In this document: one piece after another, positions 6,481-8,531 of the stretch
Layout of the letters: every line of letters starts with the position of its first letter
Position numbering within the stretch: the first letter of the stretch is position 1
Assembly (NCBI GenBank): GCA_023380915.1
Contig: JAMCSM010000112.1
Location: forward strand, 1 to 8,531
Direction: 5' to 3'
Length of the DNA: 8,531 nucleotides
Source of the DNA: Actinomycetota bacterium
GTDB lineage: Bacteria > Actinomycetota > Humimicrobiia > Humimicrobiales > Humimicrobiaceae
Notes under the pieces: model-generated
Told to the model about the DNA's origin: nothing
The model's database searches: none
What the model saw: only the letters and a program-made list of their open reading frames with translations
Program-made: the position numbers and the translations under genes

Positions 6481-6525
6481 AGTATTGTGCTTATTCTTAA
6501 TTTAATTAGTTGGTGGCACACTACT
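6481..6525. repeat. Imperfect inverted repeat upstream of the broken oxidoreductase
   Basis: AGTATTGTGC (6481-6490) and GCACACTACT (6516-6525) are complementary at 9 of 10 positions, separated by 25 nt. They lie within the 132-nt gap before the second oxidoreductase start. This could be an mRNA hairpin or paired half-sites for a regulator; no T-run follows, so it is not a terminator. Confidence 0.3.
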
Positions 6526-6548
6526 CATTAGTATTTGTGAGGTTTCTT

Positions 6549-7620
6549 ATGAAAAAAATAAATATTGGAGTTATAGGATGTGGGGATGTTGCAATTTTAC
6601 AATATCTTCCACTTATTAAAAGTTCAGAAAAACTTAGTTTATCAGCATTATGTGATAAGGATGAAGCAAGATTAAAAAGTGTAGCGGATTTTTTTGGAGT
6701 AAAAAAATGTATTTACTTCACTTTTTACTTTCCATAATCAAATAAATGTGGATTGTATAGACAATAAAATACATGTATTTTGTGAAAAGCCTATATCCTA
6801 TAAAATAAAAGAAATTGAAAATTTAATTAGGGAAAGTAAAAATAAGGGAACTAAATTTGCATGTGCACCGGCTACTCCCCTAAATCCAAGCATAGCAAAA
6901 GCAAAGGAATTACTGAAGGTTGGAGTCATTGGTAGGCCCTGTTATGCTGTCGGTTGCTTCTCTAATGCAGGTCCCGCATCTCTAGGATATAATATTTCTT
7001 ATTATGAAAACATAATTAAGGAACAGAAATTACATGGATTCAAAGAAATTTCAACTGATCATACTGGTTTTTACAAGAATGGTATGGGAGTTATAGAAGA
7101 TACTGGTGTGTATATGGTAACTACCCTTGTTTTCTTGTTAGGTTCAGTAAAATATATGCAATGTCTAAGTGGAACGCAAATACCAGTGGTTCAGATTATG
7201 GGTGGTATAGCCTGTGGCAAAAAAGTAAATGTAGAAATCGATGATTGTACATTAATATTATTTGAATTTAGCAATGGTTCATATGCATCAATGAGCAGTA
7301 GTTATTGTGTAAAAGGAAGCAAAATGCCTGAATTAGAAATATATGGTACTGATGGCACTATTTCCATACCGTCGGTTGGCTCTTCAAAACTAGAAGTTTA
7401 TCTTGAGCAAAATAGTGGTTTTGCAGGATGGAACAAACCTTACGAAGATCTTTCAGGATGGAAGATGGGAATAGGAGTAGAACACCTTGCAGAGTGTATA
7501 CTTGAAAATAAAGAACCAGTCATAAATGCTAATTTGGCAAAACATGTAACAGAGATATTACTGAAAGTTCGGCAAGCTTCTTCATTGGGGGAAAAGATTC
7601 CGCTCGAAAGTAAGATTTAA
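6549..7620 (+). pseudogene. Second Gfo/Idh/MocA oxidoreductase, disrupted by frame change and internal deletion
   Basis: The true start is the ATG at 6549 (SD GAGGT, 6539-6543), giving MKKINIGVIGCGDVA, a clear NAD(P)-binding loop. This frame ends at TAA 6735-6737 after FGVKK. The rest of the protein continues in the next frame, open from 6703 to the TAA at 7618-7620, with HNQINVDCIDNKIHVFCEKP (EKP catalytic motif at about 6780-6791) and a complete C-terminal domain (DTGVYMVTTL, where Tyr takes the usual His position; ELEIYGTDGTI). The frames could join by removing one A from the A7 run at 6701-6707. Even so, compared with the neighbouring oxidoreductase, about 15-18 codons are missing between the FGVK strand and the conserved His: the 'ML..xxDaV.I.tP' part of the Rossmann fold. 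A C-terminal product alone would lack cofactor binding. Most likely a recent pseudogene; a sequencing error could explain the frame change but hardly the missing segment. Confidence 0.85.
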
Positions 7621-7855
7621 TAAAAAGAGAACCTCTATATTACTAATGAAATAAATAAAAAGGTCCCGTTGTTGTAGCATATCAGAAGTAGTAGTAATTG
7701 AAGGGGGACTCTCTCTTATAGAAGTACTTTATAAGATTTAATAAAAAGAGAACCTCTATATTACTAATGAAATAAATAAAAAGGTCCCGTTGTTGTAGCA
7801 TATCAGAAGTAGTAGTAATTGAAGGGGGACTCTCTCTTATAGAAGTACTTTATAA
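7611..7855. repeat. Perfect 121-bp tandem duplication
   Basis: The unit at 7611-7731 is repeated without any mismatch at 7732-7852, and three more bases (TAA, 7853-7855) still match. The first unit begins inside the last codons of the broken oxidoreductase, so it carries Lys-Ile-stop. The same TAA triplet stands at both unit starts and at the end, which suggests duplication at a 3-bp microhomology. Complete identity suggests a recent event. Each unit can fold: AAGAGA (7625-7630) pairs with TCTCTT (7712-7717), and GGTCCC (7662-7667) pairs with GGGACT (7705-7710, one G-U), plus a small AGAG/CTCT hairpin (7626-7636). No ORF of note lies inside. Confidence 0.97.
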
Positions 7856-8531
7856 TAGAAATATCTATGAGCTGATGAGATATGACAAGACCAAGATAAG
7901 AAGTATTGTCAAATGAGAATAAGAAGAAGATTTAACAATTATTTTAAAAGACAAATTATGTCCTGTAAATACAATATATCACAAGTAATAATTTCGGGGT
8001 GGGAAAAGAATACTTGTCAATTAAGTTCTTTGAAAACAAAAACCAAGATTATGCATAACTTGAAATAGGGGTAAAGGAACTTGAGTTGATGGATGTAAAC
8101 TTGAAATGGAAAAGATTAGGATTTTATTATTGTAGTTGCTGGTAGAAATGCTTAATTTAAAAGCTATCTCAATTTTTACGCCAGAGTAGGTAAACTTCTA
8201 AAATAATAATAATGACAAGATAGATTCATTTTTTTAAAATTAAAGATTGAATAAATAAACATGGTTGACTACTAGACTTATGAAGATGTACTTTTTCAAT
8301 AGTGTATTTTATTTAAGTGATACTTAACAGGGAAATATTATGTTCATTTCTAGGTTATTTTAATTAAATTATTCTGTAGATTATTTTTTTTCTTTATTGT
8401 TCAAATAAATATTAATTTATTAGGTTAATTATTAAAAATAAAAATTATTTTTTTATAAGATTTTTGAATATCAAAGATGATTTATATTTAAATTGGAAAG
8501 GAAATGATTAAATTATTGTGAAGAGAGATAT
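7856..8531. other. 676-bp AT-rich region without a recognisable gene
   Basis: No credible gene is visible on either strand. Small structures include GACAA/TTGTC near 7885-7915, ACAAGTA (7981-7987) with TACTTGT (8011-8017), the palindrome TTATGCATAA (8049-8058) and TTAAGT-GAT-ACTTAA (8313-8327). A + strand frame from a GTG at 7999 reads VGKEYLSIKFFENKNQDYA, then a stop, then LEIGVKELELMDVNLKWKRL in the same frame, which could be a decayed coding remnant but matches nothing I know. Near the edge, an SD (AAAGGA, 8497-8502) precedes ATG ATT AAA TTA TTG TGA (8504-8521). Confidence 0.6.

Noticed and set aside
7611..7855. Possible CRISPR or insertion-sequence end
   Set aside because: Two 121-bp copies abut directly with no spacers, and there are no terminal inverted repeats or transposase.
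7872..7879. CTGATGAG, as in a hammerhead ribozyme core
   Set aside because: No stem II followed by the required GAAA and no matching stem III; chance match.

Overview
The window looks like one carbohydrate-uptake and catabolism locus from an AT-rich bacterium. All supported genes are on the + strand. Shine-Dalgarno (SD) sites are strong, and TAA, TAG and TGA all act as stops, so the standard bacterial code fits. The Thr/Ala-rich linker after the lipobox, the low GC and the gene set suit Clostridia, Atribacterota or a spirochaete-like lineage. That taxonomic hint is weak and is inference only.

Layout: (1) 1-578 is the C-terminal part of a LacI-family sugar-responsive repressor, cut by the window edge. 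(2) 579-935 has no clear gene. It holds an interrupted inverted repeat just after the repressor, a candidate promoter, and a structured leader with two hairpins and SD-led mini-ORFs. (3) 936-2273 is a lipoprotein sugar-binding protein, followed by a perfect 17-bp hairpin and then two MalF/MalG-type permease genes (2396-3337 and 3348-4178). No ATPase gene is visible. (4) 4313-5377 is a Gfo/Idh/MocA NAD(P)-dependent oxidoreductase and 5469-6416 is a TIM-barrel sugar isomerase/epimerase-like protein. (5) 6549-7620 is a second Gfo/Idh/MocA gene, broken by a frame change near an A7 run and by the apparent loss of about 15-18 codons of the Rossmann domain. (6) 7611-7855 is a perfect 121-bp tandem duplication that starts inside the last codons of that broken gene. 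(7) 7856-8531 is AT-rich DNA without a recognisable gene.

Functional reading (inference): the repressor senses a sugar or glycoside, the binding protein and two permeases import it with an ATPase encoded elsewhere, an oxidoreductase oxidises a hydroxyl to a keto group, and the TIM-barrel enzyme isomerises, epimerises or cleaves the product. The substrate cannot be named from sequence. The pairing of Gfo/Idh/MocA enzymes with this kind of TIM-barrel protein resembles inositol-type and 3-keto-glycoside (including C-deglycosylation) pathways. No wholly new system is evident. The most notable items are the decaying second oxidoreductase with its adjacent exact tandem duplication, the structured leader before the binding-protein gene, and the possible C-deglycosidase-like identity of the TIM-barrel protein.
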